Shown one piece after another: positions 24,601-33,492 of a stretch of 64,000 nucleotides of DNA. The stretch is from NCBI RefSeq assembly GCF_027587195.1, contig NZ_JAPDDP010000008.1:62001-126000 (forward strand), read 5' to 3'. The position numbers and the translations under genes are program-made. Positions within the stretch are counted from its first letter, which is position 1, and the number at the start of each line of letters is the position of its first letter. Source of the stretch: Solirubrobacter phytolaccae (GTDB taxonomy: Bacteria > Actinomycetota > Thermoleophilia > Solirubrobacterales > Solirubrobacteraceae). The notes under the pieces were generated by a model, which saw nothing but the letters and a program-made list of their open reading frames with translations, searched no databases and was not told where the DNA came from.

Positions 24601-25929
24601 ATGACCGACCTTTCCGTTGGGCCCCCTCTCGCCGGCACGTCGTACATGGAGCTCTTCTACAGGGAGATCGAGCGGATCGGTCGGCACATTCGCGAGACAC
24701 AGGTCACGGGGATCTGCGAAGCGATGAGGGTCGCCTACGAGTGTCAGGCCTCCGGCGGCCGGATCTTCTCGCATGTCCTGGTGGGACACTTCGCCATGTT
24801 CGCGGCAAGCCCTGGCATTCCTGGACAGCCCTCGGTGTTGCCACAGCGTGCCGACCGGGACATCTCGGCAGATTACGGCCAGATGAAGCCGGGTGACTTT
24901 CTGCTCACGAATGGCGCGTCGCTCGTCAACCCCGACAAGGGGACCATTCCCGATGTAGGGCCGGACGAAGCTCGCGCCCGAGGCGCGTACACCGTCGGCA
25001 TCACCTGCAGCTATGTCCGCTTCTACAAGACGCCGATCGGGGCGTTGCTGCCGGTCAAGATGGGCACCTCGCTCGAGCAGATCTGCGACCGCGTGCTCGA
25101 CAGCGGGTGCACGTGGAGTTGTGGCGTGATCTCGACACCGGAGATCCCCGAGTTCAAGATCATCTCGTCCAGTGGGCTCTCGCAGTTCCTGGTCTATTGG
25201 GCCTGCACCGCCGCTCTGTCCACGCAGGTCAGCACCGAGGGGTCAGACGACGGCGCCGGCGCGGCCCGCGAGTACCTCGACATTGCCTTGAGCAGCTTTG
25301 AGCGCATCCGCGAGCACGAATTCGAGCTGATCGATCGCGTTGCGCGGGCCTGGACCGACCGTGTGCTGCTGTTCGCGGGGTCGGCAGATCCCCCTCGCCT
25401 GCTCGTGTATGGGCACGCACAGGCCGGAGCGCCTTACGAGGGCACTCAGAACATGTTTGTCAATGACGCATATGAGACGGCTGCCGGCAGCATGATCATG
25501 CAGCCCTTCGACTTGTACAGGACGCAGCTCAAGGCCAGCGACATGGTGCTCATCGGCGCGATCAGCGCCGACAACAGCGACGAGATCCAGGTCGCTCAGT
25601 ACGCCAAGCAGATCGGCGCGATGGTTGTGGCCTTCGGTCCCTTCGAAGGGAACACGGGTGCCGGCACACTCAGCGACTACGTGGATGTCGCCATTGATAC
25701 GCATAGCCGCGACGGTGCGGGCGTGCTCGACATCTCGGGCTTTGACGAGCCGGTCTGTCCGATCAGCGGGCTTTCGGGGAACCTGGTGCTCTGGCTGCTG
25801 ACTGCTCAATGGACCTACCACATGGTCCAACGCAACCAGACACCTCACTACTGGCAGAACTACTGGGAAGTCGGGGCGATCGAATACGACGATCAGGCCC
25901 AGGCGAGCTTTCTCGAGCGCGGCTACTAG
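24601..25929 (+). CDS. SIS-domain protein (sugar-isomerase/regulator type)
   Basis: A 442-residue protein with two SIS-like halves. The N-terminal part (about residues 15-210) starts YMELFYREIERIGRHIRETQ, a helix typical of UPF0309/phosphosugar SIS proteins, then SGGRIFSHVLVGHFAMF. The C-terminal half (about 290-400) has DMVLIGAISADNSDEIQVAQYAK, where the loop after the strand replaces the usual sugar-phosphate site. SIS folds bind phosphosugars as isomerases or sensors. The gene is 61 nt upstream of the flavoprotein gene and has the same lower third-position GC, so the two form an acquired operon. Substrate unknown. Confidence 0.7.
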   Translation: MTDLSVGPPLAGTSYMELFYREIERIGRHIRETQVTGICEAMRVAYECQASGGRIFSHVLVGHFAMFAASPGIPGQPSVLPQRADRDISADYGQMKPGDFLLTNGASLVNPDKGTIPDVGPDEARARGAYTVGITCSYVRFYKTPIGALLPVKMGTSLEQICDRVLDSGCTWSCGVISTPEIPEFKIISSSGLSQFLVYWACTAALSTQVSTEGSDDGAGAAREYLDIALSSFERIREHEFELIDRVARAWTDRVLLFAGSADPPRLLVYGHAQAGAPYEGTQNMFVNDAYETAAGSMIMQPFDLYRTQLKASDMVLIGAISADNSDEIQVAQYAKQIGAMVVAFGPFEGNTGAGTLSDYVDVAIDTHSRDGAGVLDISGFDEPVCPISGLSGNLVLWLLTAQWTYHMVQRNQTPHYWQNYWEVGAIEYDDQAQASFLERGY

Positions 25930-25990
25930 CGCGATCGCAGCTCGGCTCACCAACCACACGCCGCTCATTCTCGATCATGGAGTCCTGAAC

Positions 25991-27583
25991 GTGTCTACCC
26001 CGTCAGCGAACATCGGTTCGCGTCCAGTTGTGCTCAGCGACCGACAAGGATTCGACCGACGCTGGTTTGCCTCTCGCCTCGAGGCGGTGTATCTCCCTCG
26101 GGACGACGCCGAGGCGGTTACACAAGTCGGCGAGGCCGTCTCCCGTTACGGGCATGACGTCAAAGTCGCGTCCGGGCGTCATGGCTACGAGAACTTCACC
26201 TACAACGACACGACCAAGGCCATCGTCGACATGTCGTCGATGAACCGTGTCGGCTGGGATGAACGAAGAGGCGGGTATTTCGTCGAGGCGGGTTGTGAGA
26301 ACTGGTCCGTCTACCGATCCCTGCTCAACGGGTTCAACAGGACGCTGCCTGCGGGAAGCTGCTACTCGGTTGGGGCTGGGGGTCACATCACCGGCGGTGG
26401 GTACGGGCTGCTGTCACGATTGCACGGGTTGACCGTCGACCACCTCAGCGCGGTCGACATCGTCACCTGGAACGCGGCGTCGAACTGCGCTGAGCTGCAC
26501 CACGTATCGGCGACCAGCGCCTCGAGCGACGAACAAGACCTCTTCTGGGCCTTGCAGGGGGCCGGATGTGGCAATTTCGGTGTCATCCTGCGCTACTACT
26601 TCGATGAGCTGCCCGAGGCGCCGGAGTTCGCTTCGATCTACACCCTCTCCTGGGACTGGACCTCGATCGACTCAAGTTCCTTCGCGGACTTGCTGGCGGC
26701 ATACGCCGAGTTCGTGAGTGACATGCCCGAGACCGAGTTCAGCTTGCTGAAGCTCACGCATGTATCGTCCGGGCAGCTCGGCATGATCGTTCAAGCCGTG
26801 TCCCCGCCAGGCACGTCTCGCCTCGACCACGTGACCGAGGTCGAGCGACGGTACACCGACGCGCGATCGCGCTTCGCCGCGGTCGCAGACCATGCGCCGT
26901 TGCGAACCCCGCTCGGCGGCCATCCGGGTTGGGCAGCGGTCCCCGTAGGCAACGAGAGCGTGCAACACGTCACCTATCTCGAAGCGCTGCAGACGCTGAA
27001 CGGTTCGGGCCCCAACCAGTTCGGCAAGTACAAGTCCGCATACATGAACAAGGCCTTCCCGCCGGATCAAGTGGCGGCGATCTATCGCTGGCTCAACACG
27101 ACCCCGAAGGGCGTCCTCGAGTCGGATATGAGTCAGAGTCTCTTGCAGGTCGACAGTTACGGGGGAGCCGTCAACCGAGTTGCTCCCAGCGCGACTGCTG
27201 TTCCCCAGCGCGACGCGATCATGAAGTTGCAGTATCAGACCTACTGGCTCAATGCCTCGGGTCCCGGCCAGGGATGCCAGGCCCCCTACGACGCTCAAGC
27301 GGCCGCCCATCTGGCATGGATCAACGACTTTTACCGAGAGGTCTACGCCGAGTACGGCGGGACTCCCGACCCGGCGAATGATCCGAGCGGAACGGTCGCG
27401 GGCGCATACTTCAACTATCCGGACAGCGTTCTCGGCACACACGACACGGGCGACGTCGGTGACGCGCTGTGGCTGTACTTCCTCGACAACTTTCGTAACA
27501 ACCCCCGGAACCTGGTGGCCGTGAAGCGCCGTTGGGACCAGGCGAACGTGTTCCGTCACGCGCAGTCGCTTCCAGTAGAGTGA
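25991..27583 (+). CDS. Berberine-bridge-type FAD oxidoreductase (bicovalent FAD)
   Basis: A 530-residue flavoprotein. The PCMH-type FAD domain begins near residue 25 (YLPRDDAEAVTQV). SGRHGYENF (about 62-70) offers the His for 8-alpha linkage. SCYSVGAGGHITGGGYG (about 122-138) supplies the Cys for 6-S linkage and the FAD-binding glycines. The BBE C-terminal domain ends with NNPRNLVAVKRRWDQANVF, the family's closing motif. Such enzymes oxidise sugars, alkaloids or polyketide glycosides with O2. No signal peptide is seen, so it is cytoplasmic. It follows the SIS gene by 61 nt, suggesting oxidation of a sugar-containing compound. Codon use is less GC-rich than in the next gene, 13 nt away. Confidence 0.85.
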   Translation: MSTPSANIGSRPVVLSDRQGFDRRWFASRLEAVYLPRDDAEAVTQVGEAVSRYGHDVKVASGRHGYENFTYNDTTKAIVDMSSMNRVGWDERRGGYFVEAGCENWSVYRSLLNGFNRTLPAGSCYSVGAGGHITGGGYGLLSRLHGLTVDHLSAVDIVTWNAASNCAELHHVSATSASSDEQDLFWALQGAGCGNFGVILRYYFDELPEAPEFASIYTLSWDWTSIDSSSFADLLAAYAEFVSDMPETEFSLLKLTHVSSGQLGMIVQAVSPPGTSRLDHVTEVERRYTDARSRFAAVADHAPLRTPLGGHPGWAAVPVGNESVQHVTYLEALQTLNGSGPNQFGKYKSAYMNKAFPPDQVAAIYRWLNTTPKGVLESDMSQSLLQVDSYGGAVNRVAPSATAVPQRDAIMKLQYQTYWLNASGPGQGCQAPYDAQAAAHLAWINDFYREVYAEYGGTPDPANDPSGTVAGAYFNYPDSVLGTHDTGDVGDALWLYFLDNFRNNPRNLVAVKRRWDQANVFRHAQSLPVE

Positions 27584-27596
27584 AACAGTCTCGCGC

Positions 27597-28631
27597 ATGC
27601 GCATTGGTCCGCTCGCCCTCATCGCCTTCGTGCTCATCGCCGCGGCGACGGTGCCGTCGGAGTCCCGGGCCGCGCCGTTCGTGAGCGACGTTCACGTGGT
27701 CGACGGGTTCGGCACCGTGACCGCCTCCACCGGCCGGTCCGAGCTGCGGCAGTGGATCACGCGCGACGGTGGGCGAACGTTCGAGCGGTTGCGGGTCCGC
27801 GGCGAGCTGGACGTGTACGGAACGGTGTTGGCCAACGGGCTCGGGTACGCCCGGGTGGGGTCTGGCCGGCTCTGGCGCACGGTGGACGGTGGTCGGACGT
27901 GGAGGCGAACCGGGGTGCGCGGCGTCTTCAAGGTCGCCGCGACCTCGACCAGTGCGTGGGCGCTGCGGTCCAAGGGGCGGCGGGTGTGGCTCACGCGCAG
28001 CGACGACGGCGGCCGGAGCTGGACGACGCGCTCGCTGCGGGTCGGCGGGTTCGAGAGCCCGGCGGTGGACATCGACTTCGCCGACGCTGCTGACGGCGTG
28101 ATCTCCGGTCTGCGCCCTAAAGACAAGCCGTTTCTGCTGGTCACGCACAACGGCGGCCGGACCTGGACTGAGCGCCGCTCACCCTGCGGCACGTTCAACT
28201 CCAAGGCCGCCCCTGACGTGCGCTGGCTTGTCTCCGGCACGCTGTGGCTCGTCTGCACCGGTCCGGGTGGCGCCGGCGCCGAAGCCGTCGAGGTCCACAC
28301 CAGCATCGACGCCGGCCGCAGCTTTGCCCTGCGGTCGAGCGCGCCGCTCCCGGGCACCGGGCGGTCGGTCGGCCAGCTCGCCGTGCGCGGCCACTACAAG
28401 GGCTTCAGCCCCGTCTCGGATCGGCGAGCGTTCATGAGCTCGGGCTACGGATTCTCCGTCACGCGCGACGGCGGCCGCCGGTGGCGCGGGCTCCGCAGCC
28501 TGCCCGTCCAGCTCGACGGTGGCGGCTCGGTTCTGCAGGTCGACGGCAAGGTCCGCTACCTTGCGCTCGGCGTCCAAGGCCTCTGGCGCAGCCCCGACGC
28601 GGGCGCCCGCTGGCACCGCGTCAAGCTCTGA
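27597..28631 (+). CDS. Exported BNR/Ycf48-like beta-propeller protein
   Basis: A 344-residue protein with a signal peptide (about 1-24, ending SRAAP). Asp-box/BNR repeats recur: DGGRTFERL, DGGRTWRRTG, DDGGRSWTTRS, NGGRTWTE, DGGRRWRG and PDAGARWHRV. That gives a six- to seven-bladed propeller like the photosystem assembly factor Ycf48 or sialidase-like proteins. No catalytic sialidase residues were identified, so it probably binds rather than cuts. It starts 13 nt after the flavoprotein but has strongly host-like codon use, so it marks the right border of the acquired DNA. Confidence 0.8.
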   Translation: MRIGPLALIAFVLIAAATVPSESRAAPFVSDVHVVDGFGTVTASTGRSELRQWITRDGGRTFERLRVRGELDVYGTVLANGLGYARVGSGRLWRTVDGGRTWRRTGVRGVFKVAATSTSAWALRSKGRRVWLTRSDDGGRSWTTRSLRVGGFESPAVDIDFADAADGVISGLRPKDKPFLLVTHNGGRTWTERRSPCGTFNSKAAPDVRWLVSGTLWLVCTGPGGAGAEAVEVHTSIDAGRSFALRSSAPLPGTGRSVGQLAVRGHYKGFSPVSDRRAFMSSGYGFSVTRDGGRRWRGLRSLPVQLDGGGSVLQVDGKVRYLALGVQGLWRSPDAGARWHRVKL

Positions 28632-28753
28632 TAGCGGCGCACGCCCCCGCTCCTGCCTTGATGACGTTTGTCATCGCCAGGCCGTGGAAAAGTCCCGCTA
28701 ACCAGTGACTTGCGCCACTACTGGCGACGGTGGCGCGGAGCGAAGCTGGAGGC

Positions 28754-29029
28754 ATGGAAAAGGATCCGCATCGCAGTCAGCCAGCGCGTCGCGCTGCCAC
28801 CTTCAGCAAGGCGCGCCCCGACGAGTTGCTCCAGGACGTCCTCCGTCTTGGCCCGGCGCCGAACCGCTCACGGGAGACCTTCGTGACCGTCGTCAACGTC
28901 GTGCTCGTGGGCGCCGTCATTGCCCTCCTTCGCCCGGAGCCTGCCGTGATGGCCGCGCTCGTGGGGATCATCGCCGTGGTCACCGCGATCCGCTGGGCCG
29001 TCGGGTCCAGGAAGTGGGACAGGCGATGA
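28754..29029 (+). CDS. Small membrane protein
   Basis: A 91-residue protein. The start at ATG 28754 is set by a ribosome site (GGAGG at 28748-28752). The N-terminal 45 residues are polar and basic; two hydrophobic segments follow (VTVVNVVLVGAVIALL and VMAALVGIIAVVTAIRWAV), and the end is basic (GSRKWDRR). Function unknown. The next membrane protein starts 21 nt downstream. Confidence 0.65.
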   Translation: MEKDPHRSQPARRAATFSKARPDELLQDVLRLGPAPNRSRETFVTVVNVVLVGAVIALLRPEPAVMAALVGIIAVVTAIRWAVGSRKWDRR

Positions 29030-29050
29030 GCAGCGTCCAGTGAAGTTCGA

Positions 29051-29662
29051 GTGGCGTCCCGCGCGCCGAGACGTCGCGCGGGCGCCGTCCGAACGTGGGA
29101 CGACACTGCGCGGGTGATCGAAGACGGGTTCCACGACTTCCTGCTCGCGTCGGCGGGCGTCGCCGGTGCGCTGATCGGCTTGCTGTTCGTGGCCATCTCC
29201 GTCGCTCCGGAACGGCTCGTCGACAGCGGCACGCCCCAGTCGCACCGGGTGCGGGCGTCGACGGCGTTGACGGTGTTCATCAACGCGCTGACGGTCTCGC
29301 TGTTCGCGCTCATTCCCGGGATCGGGGCGGGCGGAGCGGCGGCGATCGTCGCCGTGATGGGTCTGCTGTTCATCGTCGGCTCGATCACGTCACTGCTCCG
29401 CGTGCCGCGTGGGCAACGCGGGCTGCGGGAGGTCGGCTTTCTGGCCGGGACCGCGGTGGTCTTCGCTCTGCAGCTCTGGTACGGCTTGCGCCTGGTCGCC
29501 GACGACACGGACGTGGGTGCGCTTCGCGGTGTCTGCGTGCTGGTCGTCGTGTGCTTCTTCATCGGGATCGCTCGAGCATGGGAGCTCGTCGGCGGCCCGT
29601 CGCTCACCGTTCGCAGCCAGGTGGTCGGCGCCCTGCGCGACCACGAACGGGAAACGCGATGA
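29051..29662 (+). CDS. Four-to-five-pass membrane protein, unknown
   Basis: A 203-residue integral membrane protein. Segments: FLLASAGVAGALIGLLFVAIS, STALTVFINALTVSLFALI, AAIVAVMGLLFIVGSI, EVGFLAGTAVVFALQLWYG and GVCVLVVVCFFIGIA. The GTG at 29051 is the longest start. The GTG at 29114 (VIEDGFHDFLLA) is equally possible and fits better where similarity to such proteins normally begins. The conserved-looking FHDF...S...G start with IG at the membrane entry is common in actinobacterial unknown proteins. Confidence 0.65.
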   Translation: MASRAPRRRAGAVRTWDDTARVIEDGFHDFLLASAGVAGALIGLLFVAISVAPERLVDSGTPQSHRVRASTALTVFINALTVSLFALIPGIGAGGAAAIVAVMGLLFIVGSITSLLRVPRGQRGLREVGFLAGTAVVFALQLWYGLRLVADDTDVGALRGVCVLVVVCFFIGIARAWELVGGPSLTVRSQVVGALRDHERETR

Positions 29663-29719
29663 ATTTTTCGACCCCTCGGAGTCATACCGGCTGACGGTCC
29701 CTGGACGAGGAGGAACGCG

Positions 29720-30292
29720 GTGCCGAAGGTGATCTACTCGATGGGTGGGGTCTCGGCCGACGGCTACGTCGTCGGGCCGGACGGGAAGTTCGACTGGACG
29801 GCGCCCGACGAGGAGCTGCACCGGTTTCACAACGAGCAGGTGCGCGGGCTCGGCGGGCATCTGCTGGGCCGGCGGCTGTACGAGACGATGGTCTACTGGG
29901 AGACGGCGGACAACCATGGCCCGGAGGTCGAGCGACAGTTCGCGCTGATCTGGCAGGCGCTGCCGAAGGTCGTGTTCTCGCGGACGCTGGACTCGGTCGA
30001 GGGGGCCAAGACGACGCTCGCGCACGACACTCTGCGCACTGAGGTGGCCTCGCTGCAACAACAGGCCACCGGAGACATCGCCATCGGCGGGCCCGAGCTC
30101 GCGGCCGAGGCGGCGCGAGAAGGTCTGCTCGACGAGTACCGGTTGTTCGTGCATCCGGTCGCGGTCGGCGGCGGCGTGCCGTTCTTCCCGCGCGATCACC
30201 GCGTCGACCTGGAGCTGGTGGAGACGCGCACGTTCAGCTCGCGCGTCGTGTACCTGCGCTACCGCGCGTCAACCAAGAAGGGGCAGTCATGA
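29720..30292 (+). CDS. Dihydrofolate reductase/RibD C-terminal family protein
   Basis: A 190-residue reductase-fold protein starting at GTG 29720, preceded by GAGGAGG. Typical blocks are SMGGVSADGYVVGPDGKFDW at the start, HLLGRRLYETM, PKVVFSRTL, GDIAIGGPELAAEA and VHPVAVGGGVPFF. These proteins reduce nucleotide-like or deazaflavin-related substrates with NADPH; many are uncharacterised. Its stop overlaps the next start as ATGA (30289-30292), so the two are coupled. Confidence 0.85.
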   Translation: MPKVIYSMGGVSADGYVVGPDGKFDWTAPDEELHRFHNEQVRGLGGHLLGRRLYETMVYWETADNHGPEVERQFALIWQALPKVVFSRTLDSVEGAKTTLAHDTLRTEVASLQQQATGDIAIGGPELAAEAAREGLLDEYRLFVHPVAVGGGVPFFPRDHRVDLELVETRTFSSRVVYLRYRASTKKGQS

Positions 30293-30915
30293 CTCAGATC
30301 GCCATCAGCATCACGCCGATCTTCGTGGCCGACCTGCTGGTCGCCGAGGATGCGCGGATGCCGGTCTACGTGCACGTCATCGATCATCCCGACGGACGGG
30401 TGCTCGTCGACACGGGCCTCACAGAGCTGCACCCGGCGGCGGCCGACATGGACCCGCGCATCAAGCCGCTGCACACGCAGGAGGACTTCGACGTCGACAG
30501 CATCGACATCGTCGTCAACACGCACCTGCACTTCGACCACTGCGGCGGGAACCACCTGTTCGCCGGCAAGCCGATCTACGTGCAGCGACGGGAGCTCGAG
30601 GACGCGCGCACCGAGGACGACTACACCATCCGCGAGTGGGTCGATCCGCCCGGGGTGGAGTACCTCCCGGTCGACGGGGAGCATGAGCTGCTGCCCGGGC
30701 TCCGGCTCGTTCCGGCGCCGGGACACACGCAGGGCATGCAGGTGGTGGTCGTCGAGACGGGCGGACGTCCGGTCGTCGTGGGCGGCGATGTGGCGGTGTG
30801 GTTCGGTGAGCTCGACGAGCCGGAGAGCGAAGGTCAGCTGCGGGTGCGGGCGCTCGAGCCGGAGCGGGTCTGGCTCACGCACGAGCGCGAGGCGTGGCGA
30901 CCCGGCCACGGCTGA
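30289..30915 (+). CDS. Metallo-beta-lactamase-fold hydrolase (AHL-lactonase-like)
   Basis: A 208-residue hydrolase with the two-metal site: THLHFDHCGGNHLF gives HxHxDH, PAPGHTQGMQ the third His and VGGDVAVWF the bridging Asp. The layout (VLVDTGL, then metal sites, then a late His in WLTHER) matches the AiiA/AttM lactonase subfamily, whose members open N-acyl homoserine lactones and other lactones. Coupled to the DHFR-like gene. The substrate is not known here, and a lactone from a secondary metabolite is as likely as a quorum signal. It converges with the permease gene 7 nt away. Confidence 0.85.
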   Translation: MTQIAISITPIFVADLLVAEDARMPVYVHVIDHPDGRVLVDTGLTELHPAAADMDPRIKPLHTQEDFDVDSIDIVVNTHLHFDHCGGNHLFAGKPIYVQRRELEDARTEDDYTIREWVDPPGVEYLPVDGEHELLPGLRLVPAPGHTQGMQVVVVETGGRPVVVGGDVAVWFGELDEPESEGQLRVRALEPERVWLTHEREAWRPGHG

Positions 30916-30922
30916 GGCGGAC

Positions 30923-31897
30923 TCAGAAGCCGCTGCCGCCGTCGCGAACGCGCGGGTCCAGGTGGGCCTGGTAGGCGTCGACCAGGAAGTTGGCGACCAC
31001 GACGAGGACGACGGCTTCGAGGACCAGCGCCTCCAGCACGGGGACGTCGCGGCTGTAGATCGCGCCGCGGATCGTCAGGAACATCCCGGGGATGCCGAAG
31101 CCGAACTCGATCGCCGCGACCGAGATCAGCATGGTCGAGATGTTCACGCCGGTCATCGCGGTGATCGGCGGGAGGGCGACCGGCAGGGCGTGGTGGTTGA
31201 TCACCCGCCGCGTGGGGACGCCCTTGGCCTGGGCGGTGCGGATGAAGTCCTCGCCGAGGGCGTCGCGCATGCTCGCCTCCGCGATCCGGGCGACGACGGC
31301 GGCGAGCGGGAGGGCACAGCACACCCACGGCACCCACATGGCCTTGAGGAACGCCATCGGGTCGTCGCTGAACGGCCGGTAGTCGCCCTGGCCGGAGACG
31401 AACGGGAGCTTGTACTCGCCGCTGCTCCAAGAGAAGTAGACGAGGACCACGAACGCGAGGAAGTACGGCGGACAGGAGAGCAGGAACGCCATCGCGACGT
31501 GCAGCGCGCGCGTGAGCCACGTGCCCGGGTGCGCGGCACACCAGCGGCCGGCGGCGATGCCGAGCAGCGTGCCGAGCAGCATCCCGCCGATGATCAGCTG
31601 CAGGTCGACCGGGACGCGATCGCGCATCATCGCCGCGACGGACCCCGCGCCCCAGCCGGTGCACAGCTCGATGTAGTCCGGCTTGCGCTTGCGCCCGGGG
31701 TTGCAGCCCTCGCCGGTGGTGTCGCCGAGCTCGCCCGTGACGAGGTCGACCATGTGCGCGGGCGTGTCCGCGATGGCCGCCCCCCAGCCCATCGACTTCA
31801 CGCCGGTGTTCGCGTTGAACAGCACGTGGCCGGCCGCGAGGGCCAGCAACGCGGTCAGGACGAGCGCCACCGACCGGCGAGCGAGGAACTGGAACAC
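30923..31897 (-). CDS. DppB/OppB-type ABC transporter permease (orphan)
   Basis: A 324-residue permease with about six membrane segments and the EAA-loop region in EASMRDALGEDFIRTAQAKG, standard for peptide/nickel permease subunits. Unusual is the long periplasmic loop (about residues 30-90) containing ELGDTTGEGCNPG and IELCTGWG with two cysteines, probably a disulfide. The partner permease, ATPases and binding protein expected beside it are absent in this window. The gene stands alone between a hydrolase and a coiled-coil protein, so it may work with a remote system. Confidence 0.85.
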   Translation of the reverse strand: MFQFLARRSVALVLTALLALAAGHVLFNANTGVKSMGWGAAIADTPAHMVDLVTGELGDTTGEGCNPGRKRKPDYIELCTGWGAGSVAAMMRDRVPVDLQLIIGGMLLGTLLGIAAGRWCAAHPGTWLTRALHVAMAFLLSCPPYFLAFVVLVYFSWSSGEYKLPFVSGQGDYRPFSDDPMAFLKAMWVPWVCCALPLAAVVARIAEASMRDALGEDFIRTAQAKGVPTRRVINHHALPVALPPITAMTGVNISTMLISVAAIEFGFGIPGMFLTIRGAIYSRDVPVLEALVLEAVVLVVVANFLVDAYQAHLDPRVRDGGSGF

Positions 31898-31976
31898 GTG
31901 GTCCTTATGTCCGGTCCCGCCCGAATGTGTCTCCGCGGGTGGCTCGGACCCACGTGGTGGTTCGCGAGCGGACAGC

Positions 31977-32990
31977 TCAGGGCTGCAGCTCGGTCGGGGG
32001 CGTCACCTCCCGCTCGTCGGGGGTGCCTGTGCACCCCTCGGCCTCGGGGGTCTCGGTGCAGTTGGGTTCGATCGGCGGAACGGTCTCGTCGGGCTCGATC
32101 GGCGGTTCGGTCTCGTCGGGCTCGACCGGCGGATCGGTCTCGTCGTTGTCGGCGGCGTCGGCGCAGCCGGGATCGAAGCCGAAGTCGGCCTTGCCGTCGC
32201 CGTCGTCATCGCCGCCGTTCGCGCATTGCGTCTTGACGGTCTCCGGTCCGCTCTCGTCATCGTCCCGCGCGTTCTGGCAGTGCGGGTCGCCGGTGCCGTC
32301 GGGGTCGTAGTCGACCTTGCCGTCGCCATCGTCATCGCGATGGTTGCCGCACTGCGGCGTCTCAGCGTTCTCCTTCACCCGGTCACGGGCGGCACTGCGC
32401 TGCTGCGGGGCGAACGTCTTGATCGCCACGCTGTCGCCGCCCTTCTGGCCGGCGAACCACGCGCTGAGCACGATCGCGCCGCCGACCGCCTCCGGGGTGA
32501 CGACGCCGGCCCGCGCGCCGAGGTCGACCAGCTGGTTGCGCAGCGTCTCGGACAGGTTCCGGAGCTGCTGCTTCTGGGCCAGGCTCGGTTCGCGGTCCAG
32601 GAACGCGCGCACCGCCCGGAGGTAGCTGACCTCGGCGATCACCACCGCGTGCACGTCGCGTTCGATCTCCTGCTCCTGCTCTCCGTCGACCTCGGCCGAC
32701 TGCATGAACGTCCGCAGCTCGCGGGTCTTGTCGAGCGCCAGCTCGCGGCGCGAGCGGCTGATCTCCACCCACCCCTCGGTGCCCAGCTCGTTGAGCGCGC
32801 CGGTGAGGCTCGTGTTGGCGGACTGGAGCATCGTCAGGTGCGGCTTGAGCTCCTCCGCCAGCACGCCGCCCCGGCACGCGTTGGCGACGAAGCCGCCGAT
32901 GGCGAGCAGCGCCGAGACGGCGCCGATGAACATCACCGTCGTCTGGAACGTGCTGCGGCGGGGTGGGCGGGGTTCGGATGGAGCGGCCAT
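31977..32990 (-). CDS. Membrane-anchored coiled-coil protein with Asp-rich Ca-type repeats
   Basis: A 337-residue protein. One membrane helix (about 16-40, VMFIGAVSALLAIGGFVANAC) is followed by helical extracytoplasmic regions (about 45-185) and an acidic C-terminal part with three Cys-flanked units such as CGNHRDDDGDGKVDYDPDG and CANGGDDDGDGKADF. DDDGDGKxD loops resemble calcium-binding thrombospondin-3/dockerin loops. A Pro/Glu tandem (EPDETEPPIEPDETVPPIEP) ends it. Probably a surface protein whose C-terminal region is ordered by calcium. No enzyme motif. Confidence 0.7.
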   Translation of the reverse strand: MAAPSEPRPPRRSTFQTTVMFIGAVSALLAIGGFVANACRGGVLAEELKPHLTMLQSANTSLTGALNELGTEGWVEISRSRRELALDKTRELRTFMQSAEVDGEQEQEIERDVHAVVIAEVSYLRAVRAFLDREPSLAQKQQLRNLSETLRNQLVDLGARAGVVTPEAVGGAIVLSAWFAGQKGGDSVAIKTFAPQQRSAARDRVKENAETPQCGNHRDDDGDGKVDYDPDGTGDPHCQNARDDDESGPETVKTQCANGGDDDGDGKADFGFDPGCADAADNDETDPPVEPDETEPPIEPDETVPPIEPNCTETPEAEGCTGTPDEREVTPPTELQP

Positions 32991-33034
32991 GCTCCCTGTG
33001 ACCCGGTCCGCGCGCCGGGAGATACAGGACGTGA

Positions 33035-33463
33035 TCAGGCGAGCCGCGGCAGCACCGCGTAGAGCGTCGCGCGCTCGGTGGCGCTCAGGCTCGCGAGGAC
33101 CTCGTCCTCCATCGCGTGGATGTCCGCCTGGATCGCCGCGTGCTTCGCGCGGCCCGCCGCCGTGAGGGAGACGACCCGCGCGCGGCGATCCGACGGGTCG
33201 GGCTCACGCGCGACGAGCCCGTCGGCCTCGAGGCCGTCGAGGATCTTGATCAGGCGCGTCTTGTCGTAGCCCATGGACTCGGCGAGCGCGAGCTGGGTCG
33301 GGGTGGACCCGCGCGCCAGCAAGCTCAGCGCCACGTACGCCCACATGCTCACGCCGTGCGCTTCGAGCAGCGGGCGCTCGGCGTCGATGACGCGGCGGGC
33401 GGCACGTGCGAGCAGCTCTCCCAGATCCGGACGGTCCACCGCCCGGATGGTACGCGTAGACAA
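33035..33463 (-). CDS. MarR-family transcriptional regulator
   Basis: A 142-residue winged-helix regulator: TPTQLALAESMGYDKTRLIK is the helix-turn-helix, and REPDPSDRRARVVSLT the wing with the characteristic DxRxR. TTG 33463 gives the full frame; GTG 33439 (VDRPDLGELL) may be the true start. It is divergent from the SRPBCC gene with only 28 bp between the starts, so one operator region would control both. The ligand is unknown. Confidence 0.85.
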   Translation of the reverse strand: MSTRTIRAVDRPDLGELLARAARRVIDAERPLLEAHGVSMWAYVALSLLARGSTPTQLALAESMGYDKTRLIKILDGLEADGLVAREPDPSDRRARVVSLTAAGRAKHAAIQADIHAMEDEVLASLSATERATLYAVLPRLA

Positions 33464-33492
33464 ATCGTATGCGTCTGCTTATGATCTACGTA
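33457..33492 (+). promoter_or_regulatory. Leaderless promoter of the SRPBCC gene, overlapping MarR start
   Basis: TAGACA (33457-33462), 17 nt, TATGAT (33480-33485), then six bases to ATG 33492: a close match to a sigma-70 promoter that would give an RNA starting at or next to the ATG. CGTAGA (33455-33460) and TCTACG (33485-33490) form an inverted repeat around it, a candidate MarR site. Confidence 0.6.

Noticed and set aside
24052-24789. Minus-strand frame of 245 aa before the SIS gene
   Set aside because: Weak codon bias, no recognisable protein, overlaps the SIS start and the small gene at 24030.
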